A DNA stretch of 64,000 nt. Source: Spirochaetia bacterium UBA5763. GTDB lineage: Bacteria > Spirochaetota > UBA4802 > UBA5550. A program made the position numbers and the translations under genes. Position 1 is the first letter of the stretch. The number at the start of each line of letters is the position of its first letter. The DNA lies in contig DIEX01000032.1 of NCBI GenBank assembly GCA_002418835.1, forward strand, positions 182,427-246,426, read 5' to 3'. Under the pieces are notes generated by a model, which was not told the origin of the DNA, ran no database searches, and saw only the letters and a list, made by a program, of their open reading frames with translations. Positions 9,057 through 17,166 of the stretch are shown piece by piece.

Positions 9057-10319
9057 TTAAGGGATATATTGAATCCCTTGAGCAAGAGAGATGGAGAGAT
9101 CTTTGTAAACGGAAAATAATTGATCCTTTGCAGGTGTTTTCCCTGCCGCTCTAAGGATTCTGTCTGAAAGATTGCCGTGTTTAAAGATATTTGAAATAAA
9201 AACTGAATCTTCACCGTAATCTGGAAAATATAATTCCGCCATTTTCTTCCAGAATTCAATAGCGCGGCATGGAGCATGTAAACCGAAAATTTTCAGATAT
9301 TCTGAATCATCAATAACTGTGGAGGACCCGTTTCTGATAACTGAAATTAAAATTTTATATAAAGATTCAGTATCTTTATTGATCTGATCTTTCATTGATG
9401 CAATCTCTTCATAAACAAGTTTTTTAAGTACATGAATGATCAGGCGGGCACATGCGATATCAGCCCCAGGGCAATCTTGAATATCACTTGTGCGGATTTC
9501 TATTGTGCCTCTTTCAAAGCGGGCTATACATCCGCGTGCATTTACCCATTCATGACTTATTATTTTTTCAGGATCATAATTTTCGAGGTCAGAGTAGATC
9601 TTTTTTAGAATTCTGTTGTTGTAGTCATCGATCCCTGTTGCAGGTTCAGGGACAATAGATCCGGTTATTGAAGGTATAAAGCCGGAGTTTGTTCTGTAAA
9701 CTTCCACCCTGGTGTCCTGAAAACCGGAATAGCTACCTTCTAAAAAAGGGGAAGAAGCTGTAAGTGCATTAATCACAGGCAGTAGTATTCGTATTGCAGT
9801 ATGCAGTTTGATAAATTCATCATTATTACTGAATGGCAGATTGATATGCATGCTCTGGAGATTTGACCATCCGTGACCGCTGCATCCGAAGATCCTGTCG
9901 AATGTATTATAGATCTCACGGTTTCCGTGGGGCCAGATTCTGAATTCACGATCAGGATTCATCCAGGGATGCATTGCTGTCGGAAGAAGTACTGCATTAT
10001 ATTTCTGAAGGATTCTATTCGCCGCACAGACTTCTTTCTGGAACAGTTTCCCTGAGCTGGAAAGATCAGGGATAGGTTTAAGTGATTTGAATTCAAGAAC
10101 ATGTAGTGCCAGCTCATTGGACCATGCTGAAAATCCGTTTTCTCCATCAGGGTAGACTTCATTATCAAAAGAACCTGAAATTTCAAATAACACTCTGTCA
10201 CAAACAGGGAGAACATCAAGTGTTCCAGAGTCTGTGATCATGTATTCAAGTTCTATTCCTGTAGCTTCAAAGAGACCCACAGGATAGATTTTGTCAGAGG
10301 TCTGAACAGGTTCATACAT
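9057..10319 (-). CDS. Glutamate-cysteine ligase, GCS2 family
   Basis: GCS2 proteins are ATP-dependent carboxylate-amine ligases that join glutamate to cysteine, the first step of glutathione-type thiol synthesis. Support comes from the N-terminal GIELEYMI (metal/glutamate site), the central HPWMNPDREFRIWPH and SMHINLPF segments, and the TASSPFLEGSYSGFQDTRVEVYR stretch typical of the family. Length is 420 residues. The start codon has no clear ribosome-binding site, and a promoter-like pair lies 20-50 nt upstream. No glutathione synthetase gene is nearby, so the final product (gamma-glutamylcysteine or a longer thiol) is unknown. Confidence 0.82.
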   Translation of the reverse strand: MYEPVQTSDKIYPVGLFEATGIELEYMITDSGTLDVLPVCDRVLFEISGSFDNEVYPDGENGFSAWSNELALHVLEFKSLKPIPDLSSSGKLFQKEVCAANRILQKYNAVLLPTAMHPWMNPDREFRIWPHGNREIYNTFDRIFGCSGHGWSNLQSMHINLPFSNNDEFIKLHTAIRILLPVINALTASSPFLEGSYSGFQDTRVEVYRTNSGFIPSITGSIVPEPATGIDDYNNRILKKIYSDLENYDPEKIISHEWVNARGCIARFERGTIEIRTSDIQDCPGADIACARLIIHVLKKLVYEEIASMKDQINKDTESLYKILISVIRNGSSTVIDDSEYLKIFGLHAPCRAIEFWKKMAELYFPDYGEDSVFISNIFKHGNLSDRILRAAGKTPAKDQLFSVYKDLSISLAQGIQYIP

Positions 10320-10340
10320 TTAATTATACCGGTTTTAAAT

Positions 10341-10369
10341 ATAATACTTATGAATACGGAATTGAACAA
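10341..10369 (-). promoter_or_regulatory. Possible promoter of the GCS2 ligase gene
   Basis: Read on the minus strand, TTGTTC (10369-10364) and TATTAT (10346-10341) are separated by exactly 17 nt. Transcription would begin roughly 15 nt before the start codon, giving a very short leader without a Shine-Dalgarno sequence. The -10 is good and the -35 is poor. Confidence 0.35.
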
Positions 10370-10389
10370 CGTGGTGGGAGCAGGAATAG

Positions 10390-10420
10390 AAAAAAATCCG
10401 GCTTTTGCCGGATTTTTTTT
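10390..10420. terminator. Bidirectional rho-independent terminator
   Basis: AAAAAATCCGGC and GCCGGATTTTTT flank a TTTT loop, a 12-bp perfect stem with A and T tracts on both sides. It overlaps the stop codon of the ABC ATPase gene and separates that operon from the GCS2 gene. Confidence 0.9.
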
Positions 10421-11156
10421 ATGTTCTAAGAACGTTGCGGAGAAAGCGTTGGGTTCTCTCCTTTTGCGGATTATCAAATATCTGCTGCGGAGTCCCCATT
10501 TCTATTATTTCTGCATTATCCATGTATACTACTTTGTTGGCTGCTGCTTTTGCAAATCCCATCTCATGAGATACAACCATCATTGTCATACCCTCATCTG
10601 CAAGATCCTTCATAACATCAAGAACTTCTTTTGTCATTTCCGGATCAAGCGCCGAAGTGGGTTCGTCAAAAAGCATAACCATAGGATTCATAGCAAGGGC
10701 TCTGGCAATGGCAACCCGCTGCTGCTGTCCGCCGGAAAGCTGCTCAGGATAAGCTCTCTCCTTTTCAAGTAGGCCTACCCGTTTCAGCAGTATTCTTGCT
10801 TTTTCTTCAGCTTCTTCGATGGATACCTTTTTCACAATTCTTGGAGAAAGGGTTATATTGTTAAGAACATTAAGATGCGGGAAGAGATTAAATGACTGAA
10901 ATACCATTCCGGTCTCCTCCCTTATTTTTCTTATGTTTGCTTTTGGCCCGGTTACAAGGTCATTCTCAATCCAGATGTCACCGCTTGTGACATTTTCAAG
11001 GCGGTTGATACATCTGAGAAGGGTGCTTTTGCCGCTTCCGGATGAACCTATGATAAAGAAAACATCACCCTGTTTAACTTCGCAGCTGACATTGTTCAGC
11101 GCAACAACGTGGCCGAAATTTTTTGATACATTAGAAACTTTAACCCTGGTTGACAT
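10419..11156 (-). CDS. Polar amino-acid ABC transporter ATP-binding protein (GlnQ-like)
   Basis: The 245-residue cytosolic ATPase powers uptake through the adjacent permease. Walker A GSSGSGKST is near residue 38, the signature LSGGQQQR near 140, Walker B MLFDEPTSALD near 160, and the switch His in VVSHEMGFA. This layout is typical of the GlnQ/HisP/ArtP branch. It is the last gene of a three-gene operon: binding protein, permease, ATPase. It overlaps the permease gene by 17 nt and ends in a strong terminator. Confidence 0.93.
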   Translation of the reverse strand: MSTRVKVSNVSKNFGHVVALNNVSCEVKQGDVFFIIGSSGSGKSTLLRCINRLENVTSGDIWIENDLVTGPKANIRKIREETGMVFQSFNLFPHLNVLNNITLSPRIVKKVSIEEAEEKARILLKRVGLLEKERAYPEQLSGGQQQRVAIARALAMNPMVMLFDEPTSALDPEMTKEVLDVMKDLADEGMTMMVVSHEMGFAKAAANKVVYMDNAEIIEMGTPQQIFDNPQKERTQRFLRNVLRT

Positions 11157-11970
11157 CGGTTTTCATCCTCTCTTCCATTATCGCAACTAATCGTGAGAAA
11201 AAGAGCGTTAAAATAAGATATATTATGGCAACCATTGTGTAAGTTTCAAAGTAATAGAACGCGGTTGAAGCATACTCTCTTCCTCTGCGGAGCAGGTCAG
11301 AAACTGCAAGAATTGATACAAGTGATGAATCCTTTAGCAGAGCTATAAACTCATTCCCGATTGGAGGCAATACAACTTTTATTGTCTGAGGCAGAATAAT
11401 TCTATAGATAGCCTGGGAGCGTGTCATTCCGAGAGCAAGTGCGGCTTCCATCTGCCCTTTGGGAATAGACTGTATACCAGCGCGGAATATTTCACTTATA
11501 TACGCGCCGTAGCAGATAGCCATTGCAATGACAGCTGCGCTTATATCCATTATTTTTACGAATTTGGCAAGTGCGTAATAAATATAGAAAAGCTGTACAA
11601 GGAGAGGAATGCCGCGTATTACCTCAACATACACTGTACAAATTCTGTTGATAACAGGATATCTTGAAATTCGTCCAAGACCAACAAGCAGCCCTATGAT
11701 CAGAGCGCAGATGATTGACAGAACTGTAACTTCAAATGTTTTAACTAAACCGCTGCTTGCGAAGTCAAAATGCCAGTCCTCATTGAATCCGACCACAAAT
11801 TTAAACACATGGCAGTATGGTTCCGGGGAAAGAACCGGGAGCAATACCAGTACTGATATTGCTCCGTAGAACGCGATTCTCCAGGCTGAAAAGATGGAGG
11901 AGTCATCCCTTGCGGGGATGAGAACTCCATCAGTTACCTCAATTTTTGTTTTATTATTTATCTTAGCCAC
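11140..11970 (-). CDS. Polar amino-acid ABC transporter permease (HisM/GlnP-like)
   Basis: The 276-residue inner-membrane protein has an N-terminal cytoplasmic stretch, one early hydrophobic segment and a typical five-helix BPD permease core. The EAA-type coupling loop is visible as EAALALGMTRSQAIYRIILPQ, and LRRGREYASTAFYYFETY is characteristic of amino-acid permeases. A single permease gene suggests a homodimer. It overlaps the downstream ATPase gene by 17 nt and the upstream binding-protein gene by 13 nt, so the three are translationally coupled. Substrate within the polar/charged amino-acid group cannot be decided. Confidence 0.92.
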   Translation of the reverse strand: MAKINNKTKIEVTDGVLIPARDDSSIFSAWRIAFYGAISVLVLLPVLSPEPYCHVFKFVVGFNEDWHFDFASSGLVKTFEVTVLSIICALIIGLLVGLGRISRYPVINRICTVYVEVIRGIPLLVQLFYIYYALAKFVKIMDISAAVIAMAICYGAYISEIFRAGIQSIPKGQMEAALALGMTRSQAIYRIILPQTIKVVLPPIGNEFIALLKDSSLVSILAVSDLLRRGREYASTAFYYFETYTMVAIIYLILTLFFSRLVAIMEERMKTDVNQG

Positions 11971-12713
11971 TTTTTCTCAAGCTCTTTGTCTATGCCTTTT
12001 GCTTTGATTTTAGCAAGTCCGGCGTTGATCATGTCAACAACTTCTTTGTTTCCTTTTCTTACAGCAATGCCATATTCTTCAGTTGTAAATGGTGTTCCGA
12101 CAATTTTAAGAACCGGTTTGTATTTAGGATTGAGAAGTGCGTAATTTGCAGCAATAGGGTTGTCGCATACTACAGCATCAATTCTCCCTTTTGAGAGATC
12201 CTCAATAGCAAGACCGATTTCATCGTAAGTTTTAAGAGTTATGTTTTTGTATTTTGCTATCTCAATAGCGCCAGTTGTTCCAATCTGAGCCCCCACTTTT
12301 TTGCCTTCAAACTGGGGAAGCTGTTCCATTCCGTTGAGTTCTTTTTTAACAACAATTGTCTGTCCGATGCTTACATAGGGATTAGTGAAATCCATAGTTT
12401 TCTTTCTTTCTTCTGTAATAGTAACGGATGAGCATACAGCGTCATATTTATTTGCAGCAAGTCCTGCAAAAATTCCGTCCCATGCTGTATTCTGGAACTC
12501 AACAGCGAATCCGCCCTCTTTTGCAGCGGCACTGAGGAGATCGATGTCGAATCCTACAATGTTTTTATTCTCGTCAACATATTCCATCGGGGGCCATGTC
12601 GCGTCTGTTGCAACTATGATTTTTTTACCTGCAGACTGTTCTTTTGAGCAGCCTGTGAATACACAGAATGAAGCAATGCTTAACATAAGCAGAAGGATTA
12701 TACCTTTCTTCAT
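11958..12713 (-). CDS. Amino-acid ABC transporter substrate-binding lipoprotein (family 3)
   Basis: The 251-residue protein has a lipoprotein signal ending FTGC with the acylated Cys at residue 22. It therefore sits on a membrane facing the periplasm. The mature part follows the SBP family 3 pattern: VATDATWPPMEYVDENKNIVGFD, AWDGIFAGLAANKYDAV, then TEEYGIAVRKGN. It captures an amino acid and passes it to the adjacent permease. An AGGAG motif precedes the ATG. It is the first gene of the operon. Confidence 0.92.
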   Translation of the reverse strand: MKKGIILLLMLSIASFCVFTGCSKEQSAGKKIIVATDATWPPMEYVDENKNIVGFDIDLLSAAAKEGGFAVEFQNTAWDGIFAGLAANKYDAVCSSVTITEERKKTMDFTNPYVSIGQTIVVKKELNGMEQLPQFEGKKVGAQIGTTGAIEIAKYKNITLKTYDEIGLAIEDLSKGRIDAVVCDNPIAANYALLNPKYKPVLKIVGTPFTTEEYGIAVRKGNKEVVDMINAGLAKIKAKGIDKELEKKWLR

Positions 12714-13128
12714 TTTTTTTAACTCTCCTGTTAATTAAAATCATCCCTGAAAGAGAATACTGGAATTGATGCAGTACAGTAATTTTTTGTGAGGGATTGA
12801 TTATGACTTTTGATGAATACTATCAAAAAGCAAGAAAAATTTGTTACATGAAAAATTTCGGAAAAGTAAAAAAAATATGCTAAGTGAAAAAATCCATAAT
12901 CCCGAATATATAAATAAGGCAAAATATGCAAAAAATATATAATAGAGGTTAATTGATTGTTGTATTATGATATAAATCAAAATAATCGGTTATAAACGTC
13001 TTTAAATGCTAATAATCAGGTTCAATATAGAGGTTATTAATCCCGAATAGAATAACGTCAGGGTAACATATCTGACAGCCATGGCAAGGATGCCGGGCTA
13101 CTTAACAATGATTCAGGGAGGAATCAAG
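12714..13128. other. 415-nt intergenic region between divergent SBP operon and flaB1
   Basis: This AT-rich spacer must hold promoters for both the ABC operon and flaB1. A TATAAT at 12938-12943 lacks a convincing -35. I could not find a clean sigma-28 (TAAA-N15-GCCGATAA) match; CCCGAATA occurs twice but without a proper upstream partner. No gene-like reading frame is convincing. Confidence 0.5.
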
Positions 13129-13974
13129 ATGATTATTAACCACAATATGTCCGCTATTAATACCAACCGGGTATTAAAATTCCAGCATTGGAACATCGAC
13201 AAGAACATGGAATCACTCTCTTCCGGTATGAGGATCAACAAAGCCGGAGATGATGCTTCAGGACTCGCAGTATCTGAAAAAATGAGAACTCAGATTCAGG
13301 GACTCAGACAGGCTGAGAGGAATACTGAAGACGGTATGTCTCTTATTCAGACAACTGAAGGATATCTTGATGAAGTATCAAGCATAATCCAGAGGGTTCG
13401 TGTTCTTGCAATTCAGTCTTCAAACGGTATATACACGCTGGAAGACAGGCAGCTCATACAGGTGGAAGTATCACAGCTGGTTGACGAGGTTGACAGGATA
13501 GCATCTCAGGCGGAATTCAATAAAATGAATCTCCTCCAGGGTGATTTCGGCCGTGTAAGTACAACTGCGTCAATGTGGATCCATATGGGAGCAAACATGC
13601 ACCAGAGGGAGAGAATCTATATTCAGACAATGACAGCAAAAGCTCTCGGTCTGAAAAATATGATAGGGAATCCTCTTACACTTTCTACAGCTGCTGAAGC
13701 TAACAGGAATATCGGTGTTATGGATAATGCTCTTCATATTCTTGCGAAACAGAGAGCAGACCTCGGCGCATACTACAACAGGATGGAGCATGCTGCAAAG
13801 GGCCTCATGACTGCATATGAAAATATCCAGTCTTCTGAAAGCCGTATCAGGGACGCTGACATGGCAGAAATCATGGTTGATTTCACAAAGAACCAGATTC
13901 TTGTTCAGAGTGGAACTGCGATGCTGGCTCAGGCTAATGCCAAGTCTCAGGGTGTATTACAGCTTCTGAGGTAG
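13129..13974 (+). CDS. flaB: Flagellin FlaB, first copy (periplasmic flagellar core protein)
   Basis: FlaB forms the core of spirochaete periplasmic flagella. The start is placed at MIINHNMSAINTNR (13129) because GGGAGGA stands just before it; a longer frame from 13081 has no support. The 281 residues contain the conserved N-terminal D0/D1 (SSGMRINKAGDDASGLAVSE, ERNTEDGMS) and C-terminal D1/D0 (ESRIRDADMAE, QSGTAMLAQAN) with almost nothing between, as usual for FlaB. ASMWIHMGANMHQRER resembles Leptospira FlaB. No signal peptide is present, consistent with flagellar type III export. Confidence 0.96.
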   Translation: MIINHNMSAINTNRVLKFQHWNIDKNMESLSSGMRINKAGDDASGLAVSEKMRTQIQGLRQAERNTEDGMSLIQTTEGYLDEVSSIIQRVRVLAIQSSNGIYTLEDRQLIQVEVSQLVDEVDRIASQAEFNKMNLLQGDFGRVSTTASMWIHMGANMHQRERIYIQTMTAKALGLKNMIGNPLTLSTAAEANRNIGVMDNALHILAKQRADLGAYYNRMEHAAKGLMTAYENIQSSESRIRDADMAEIMVDFTKNQILVQSGTAMLAQANAKSQGVLQLLR

Positions 13975-13995
13975 AGAATTTATAATCATTCATTC

Positions 13996-14034
13996 CCCCC
14001 GGCAGGTTTGGGAGAACCGGCCGGGGGCCCGTTT
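13996..14034 (+). terminator. Hairpin terminator after flaB1
   Basis: A 13-nt arm (13996-14008, CCCCCGGCAGGTT) pairs with 14015-14027 (AACCGGCCGGGGG) with one A/G mismatch and a 6-nt loop. The following T tract is short (GTTTCATT), so termination may be partial and allow read-through to flaB2. Confidence 0.6.
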
Positions 14035-14067
14035 CATTAATGATCTTTGAAAACAGAAAGTAATTTT

Positions 14068-14136
14068 GCAGCGAGCATGGGTTCTGCGAGCGGGTAAGGC
14101 GCGAAAGCGCTCCCTCGCAGTATACATGGTCGCTGT
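14068..14136 (+). ncRNA. Strongly structured spacer element between the flaB genes
   Basis: The 69-nt stretch folds by eye into one long hairpin: 14068-14074 with 14130-14136; CATG 14076-14079 with 14125-14128; 14084-14094 with 14111-14120 (one bulged C at 14091); and GCGC-GAAA-GCGC at 14099-14110, a GNRA tetraloop. It is much richer in G+C than its surroundings. It could be a small RNA, a 5' leader structure of flaB2, or a dispersed palindromic repeat (REP-like). Strand and function are inferred; only the pairing is seen. Confidence 0.5.
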
Positions 14137-14182
14137 AATACGGCGATTGTATTCCCTATTTCTTTCAAACCTGGTATCAAAC

Positions 14183-14202
14183 CCCTGATATGGAGATCAG
14201 GG
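14183..14202 (+). other. Small hairpin in flaB2 leader
   Basis: CCCTGAT (14183-14189) pairs perfectly with ATCAGGG (14196-14202) around a 6-nt loop, followed by AGTTTTCG. It lies 56 nt before flaB2 and could be a leader structure or weak terminator. Confidence 0.4.
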
Positions 14203-14258
14203 AGTTTTCGTTCTGTAGGAGGAGCGGAAACAGCTAATTAAACAAAGGAGTGTTTAAT

Positions 14259-15110
14259 ATGATTATCAATCACAACATGAGTGCAATTAACGCCAACAAG
14301 GTAGTGAAATTCAAGCACTGGGATGTTGACAGGTCTATGGAGAGTCTCGCATCCGGTATGAGGATCAACAAAGCCGGAGATGATGCTTCAGGACTTGCTG
14401 TATCTGAAAAGATGAGGACCCAGATACAGGGGCTCAGGCAGGCTGAGAGGAATACTGAAGACGGTATGTCTTTTGTTCAGACAACAGAAGGTTATCTGAA
14501 TCAGACTTCCGAAATTCTTCAGAGGATCAGGGTTCTCTCTGTTCAATCTTCAAACGGTATTTATACTGATCAGGACAGGCAACTCATACAGGTTGAAGTA
14601 TCTGCTCTGGTTGATGAAGTGGACAGGATTGCTTCTCAGGCTGAATTTAACAAATTTAAACTGCTTCAGGGTGATTTCGCGAGATCGAATGCCAAAGCAA
14701 GTATGTGGTTCCACATGGGTGCAAATATGCATCAGAGAGAAAGAGTTTACATTGGAACTATGACAGCTCAGGGACTCGGACTCAGAGAAAAAACCGGCGC
14801 CTTTATCGCTGATCTGGCAACAGCAGACAGCGCAAACAGAACTATAGGCACAATTGATGATGCGCTTCACAAGATTTCAAAGCAGAGGGCGGATCTTGGC
14901 GCATACTACAACAGACTGGAATATGCTGCAAAAGGTTTAATGACTGCTTATGAAAATATACAGGCATCAGAAAGCCGGATCAGAGATGCTGATATGGCTG
15001 AAACTATGGTAAATCTGACTAAAGATCAGGTTCTTGTGCAGAGTGGTACTGCGATGCTGGCTCAGGCTAACGTCAAAACAAGATCCATTCTTCAGCTTCT
15101 CGGCGGGTGA
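14259..15110 (+). CDS. flaB: Flagellin FlaB, second copy
   Basis: This 283-residue protein is a close paralogue of the preceding flagellin, sharing long identical runs (for example GMRINKAGDDASGLAVSEKM). It differs in the exposed middle (LREKTGAFIADLATADSANR). The start is taken at MIINHNMSAINAN because AAAGGAG sits 8 nt before it; the GTG at 14250 would overlap that site. Multiple FlaB isoforms in one filament are normal for spirochaetes. GAYYNRLEYAAKGLMTAYEN is again Leptospira-like. A strong terminator follows within 30 nt of the stop. Confidence 0.96.
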   Translation: MIINHNMSAINANKVVKFKHWDVDRSMESLASGMRINKAGDDASGLAVSEKMRTQIQGLRQAERNTEDGMSFVQTTEGYLNQTSEILQRIRVLSVQSSNGIYTDQDRQLIQVEVSALVDEVDRIASQAEFNKFKLLQGDFARSNAKASMWFHMGANMHQRERVYIGTMTAQGLGLREKTGAFIADLATADSANRTIGTIDDALHKISKQRADLGAYYNRLEYAAKGLMTAYENIQASESRIRDADMAETMVNLTKDQVLVQSGTAMLAQANVKTRSILQLLGG

Positions 15111-15139
15111 TTCTTAAAGTCTTTTAGCATAGGGGATAC

Positions 15140-15170
15140 AAAATCCCGCCATTTGGCGGGATTTTTTTTG
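15140..15170 (+). terminator. Rho-independent terminator after flaB2
   Basis: AAATCCCGCC, loop ATTT, GGCGGGATTT, then a T8 run: a perfect 10-bp stem with a clear U tract. Confidence 0.92.
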
Positions 15171-15242
15171 GTATTTGCAGAATTTATATTCTAAAATTAG
15201 TGTTTTTGCTCTTTTATGATAAAAACAGCTGTTATTTGGAAC

Positions 15243-15270
15243 TTGACATGGTTTCCCGTTTTAAAAGAAT
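15243..15270 (+). promoter_or_regulatory. Possible sigma-70-type promoter for the coiled-coil gene
   Basis: A perfect TTGACA (15243-15248) is followed after 16 nt by AAGAAT (15265-15270). It lies downstream of the flaB2 terminator and about 40 nt before the next start codon, so position is right although the -10 is imperfect. Confidence 0.4.
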
Positions 15271-15310
15271 GGCCCGGTCGTGCTTAAGTTTTAAATAACA
15301 GGGGAATATC

Positions 15311-15739
15311 ATGATTATTTTAAAAAGCAACATAAATGATATGCTCAGGAAGGAAAAAGAGAAGGTCAGGAAGGCCTGTGAAAAAGAATACGGGAAAAAG
15401 CTTTCATCAATGAAGGTTAACCTTGAAAACAGCCATGCGAAAGCTGTCTCTTCAATGAAGAGTGATTATGAGCGTATAATTCAGGATAAAAACAGCGAGA
15501 TAGAAAAATTAAGGAATGTAATTGACCGCAATTATCTCAGGTATCAGCAGGTAAGACAGCGGGAGAAGTATCTTGATGCGCTTAGCCATGAGATAGAGAA
15601 TGTTATTGAGCATATGGTTGTCAGGGTACAGGAATCAGTTCAGCCGGTTTACCGTACAAGGGCAAAGGTGCTCTCTGTGAAAAAGGTCTCTGATAAATCG
15701 GATGATAAAATGAAGAAAGTTCTGGTTCTGAAAAAGTAA
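15311..15739 (+). CDS. Small coiled-coil protein of unknown function
   Basis: The 142-residue protein is highly charged and almost entirely helical. Residues ~12-100 form a predicted coiled coil rich in Lys and Glu, and the tail is basic (KKVSDKSDDKMKKVLVLKK). There is no signal peptide and no recognised domain. It starts with its own promoter-like sequence, AGGGGAATATC before the ATG, and a strong terminator after it, so it is a monocistronic unit beside the flagellin genes. A flagellar role is possible from position only. I do not recognise the family. Confidence 0.75.
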   Translation: MIILKSNINDMLRKEKEKVRKACEKEYGKKLSSMKVNLENSHAKAVSSMKSDYERIIQDKNSEIEKLRNVIDRNYLRYQQVRQREKYLDALSHEIENVIEHMVVRVQESVQPVYRTRAKVLSVKKVSDKSDDKMKKVLVLKK

Positions 15740-15769
15740 AAAAAAAGCTGCCCGCGGGCAGCTTTTTTT
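15740..15769. terminator. Bidirectional rho-independent terminator
   Basis: The palindrome GCTGCCCGCGGGCAGC (15747-15762) is bracketed by A and T tracts. It serves the coiled-coil gene on plus and the convergent beta-barrel gene on minus. Confidence 0.92.
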
Positions 15770-15788
15770 GTGAATAAAAAATTTTCTA

Positions 15789-16415
15789 TTAATAATCTGA
15801 ATATCCGATGGGGAAAGTTACACCTGCATGGCAGATAAAACCTGACATATCAAGCATGATATCATCGCTGTTTTCCAGCTCGGCACTTCTCCATCCGCCT
15901 TCGAGAATAAGTGTCATATTTGAATCAGAGCCAAGACGGATATTAACTCCGCCAACAACCTGCCATGTGAAACCGGTGAATGTATCATCAAATCCGGGAA
16001 ACTGCTTGTCCATGTCAGGATTATCAAATTTAGCCCACGACCAGCCTGCACCACCTGTAACGAAGGGCATAAAGCCGTACTGATCCATCATATCTGCAAG
16101 TCTTATGGTTGCCACTGCAAGAAGAGGGAAGCTGTAGATGTTTGTTTTATCAACTGAAGTAAACTCAACATCATCAATTTTCGTTGAATCTCCTTCATCT
16201 TTATATTTGACCCAGCCGAATCCGCCTTCCGCACCAATTGTAAAATACTTATCTGCGCCGTAATTTACAGATATGGCAGTGTCAAGGCCTGCCTTATTCG
16301 GTGCATCCGGGAACTGCACACCAACTTTAAAATTGATGTTTGAACCTTCTGCAAAGAGAGCAGTGGCTGTCGCAGCTATTACAAGTGTTAAAGCGAGTCT
16401 TTTGAATAACTTCAT
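15789..16415 (-). CDS. Outer-membrane beta-barrel protein (opacity-like)
   Basis: The 208-residue protein has a Sec signal peptide (MKLFKRLALTLVIAATATALFAEG, cleavage near FAEG). Alternating hydrophobic/polar strands follow: YFTIGAEGGFGWVKY, FMPFVTGGAGWSW, FTGFTWQVVGGVNIRLG and SNMTLILEGGWRSAEL. That pattern fits a small eight-stranded outer-membrane barrel or Omp-like porin family. The chain ends HAGVTFPIGYSDY. It is monocistronic. No specific function can be read. Confidence 0.8.
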   Translation of the reverse strand: MKLFKRLALTLVIAATATALFAEGSNINFKVGVQFPDAPNKAGLDTAISVNYGADKYFTIGAEGGFGWVKYKDEGDSTKIDDVEFTSVDKTNIYSFPLLAVATIRLADMMDQYGFMPFVTGGAGWSWAKFDNPDMDKQFPGFDDTFTGFTWQVVGGVNIRLGSDSNMTLILEGGWRSAELENSDDIMLDMSGFICHAGVTFPIGYSDY

Positions 16416-16638
16416 TTTTTTCTCCTTAAACTTAAATATGCTATGTTTTTATATAACAATAGAGTCTGTAAATAGTCAAGCAATATGAAAAAAATGTTTT
16501 TAGTGTTGATCATACCAGCATTCCGTTGTAAGATAAGTATTATATGTTGACAAATACGGCATCAGATATTTTTAAGAAATCTTTCAAAGAAAAAGGCTTC
16601 TTCCGGTTATAAAAAAGTCTGATATTTAGAGGTAATTT

Positions 16639-17166
16639 ATGCCTGCAGTGGGAATAATACTGGGAAGTGACTCTGATCTTCCTAAAGTGAAAGAGTGTTT
16701 TGAAATTCTTGATGAGTTTGGAGTTGAATATGAAGTTCTTGTCTCCTCTGCTCACAGGAGCCCCGAAATGACTGTGGCATGGGTGAAGAGTGCGAGGGAT
16801 AGAGGGATGAAGGCGATAATTGCCATAGCCGGCGGCGCTGCCCATCTTCCCGGTGTTGTTGCTTCACATACAACTCTTCCTGTTATAGGGATCCCCGTCG
16901 AAACAAATATTGCCGGAGGACTGGACTCAATCCTGTCAATACTTCAGATGCCTGCGGGGATACCTGTTGGCACCATGGCTGCGGGAAAATCCGGAGGAGT
17001 AAATGCGGCTCTTTATGCATTGAGCATAATGTCTGTAAGTGATGCTTCGATTGCGGATAAAATCAGCTCCTACAGAAAAAAAATTGAAAATAAGATTGAA
17101 GATAAAAACAGAGTCATAAAAGAAACAGGGCTTATGAATTATATAAAGAATCTGGAGGGTAAATAA
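16639..17166 (+). CDS. purE: 5-(carboxyamino)imidazole ribonucleotide mutase PurE (class I type)
   Basis: PurE converts N5-CAIR to CAIR in de novo purine synthesis. The 175-residue protein shows GSDSDLP at residues 9-15, SAHRSPE around 41-47 with the catalytic His, and the loop GGAAHLPGVVAS. The AHLPG form is typical of the class I mutase that needs PurK, unlike the class II AIR carboxylase known from Treponema. No purK is in the window. GAGG precedes the ATG. Its stop overlaps the guaA start by one base, forming a purine operon. A TTGACA at 16547-16552 may be the promoter -35. Confidence 0.93.
   Translation: MPAVGIILGSDSDLPKVKECFEILDEFGVEYEVLVSSAHRSPEMTVAWVKSARDRGMKAIIAIAGGAAHLPGVVASHTTLPVIGIPVETNIAGGLDSILSILQMPAGIPVGTMAAGKSGGVNAALYALSIMSVSDASIADKISSYRKKIENKIEDKNRVIKETGLMNYIKNLEGK

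Noticed and set aside
10350..10772. 140-codon plus-strand frame across the terminator and ABC ATPase gene
   Set aside because: Antisense shadow of the GlnQ-like gene; the real gene has all ABC motifs.
12731..12931. 66-codon minus-strand frame upstream of the SBP gene
   Set aside because: It lies in the promoter gap, is rich in Phe/Tyr from AT-rich DNA, and lacks a ribosome-binding site.
13020..13128. Sigma-28 promoter for flaB1
   Set aside because: CCCGAATA resembles part of the -10 consensus but no TAAA lies 15 nt upstream.
16480..16638. Purine riboswitch before purE
   Set aside because: No three-way-junction core or terminator could be found; only a repeated TCTGATATTT word.
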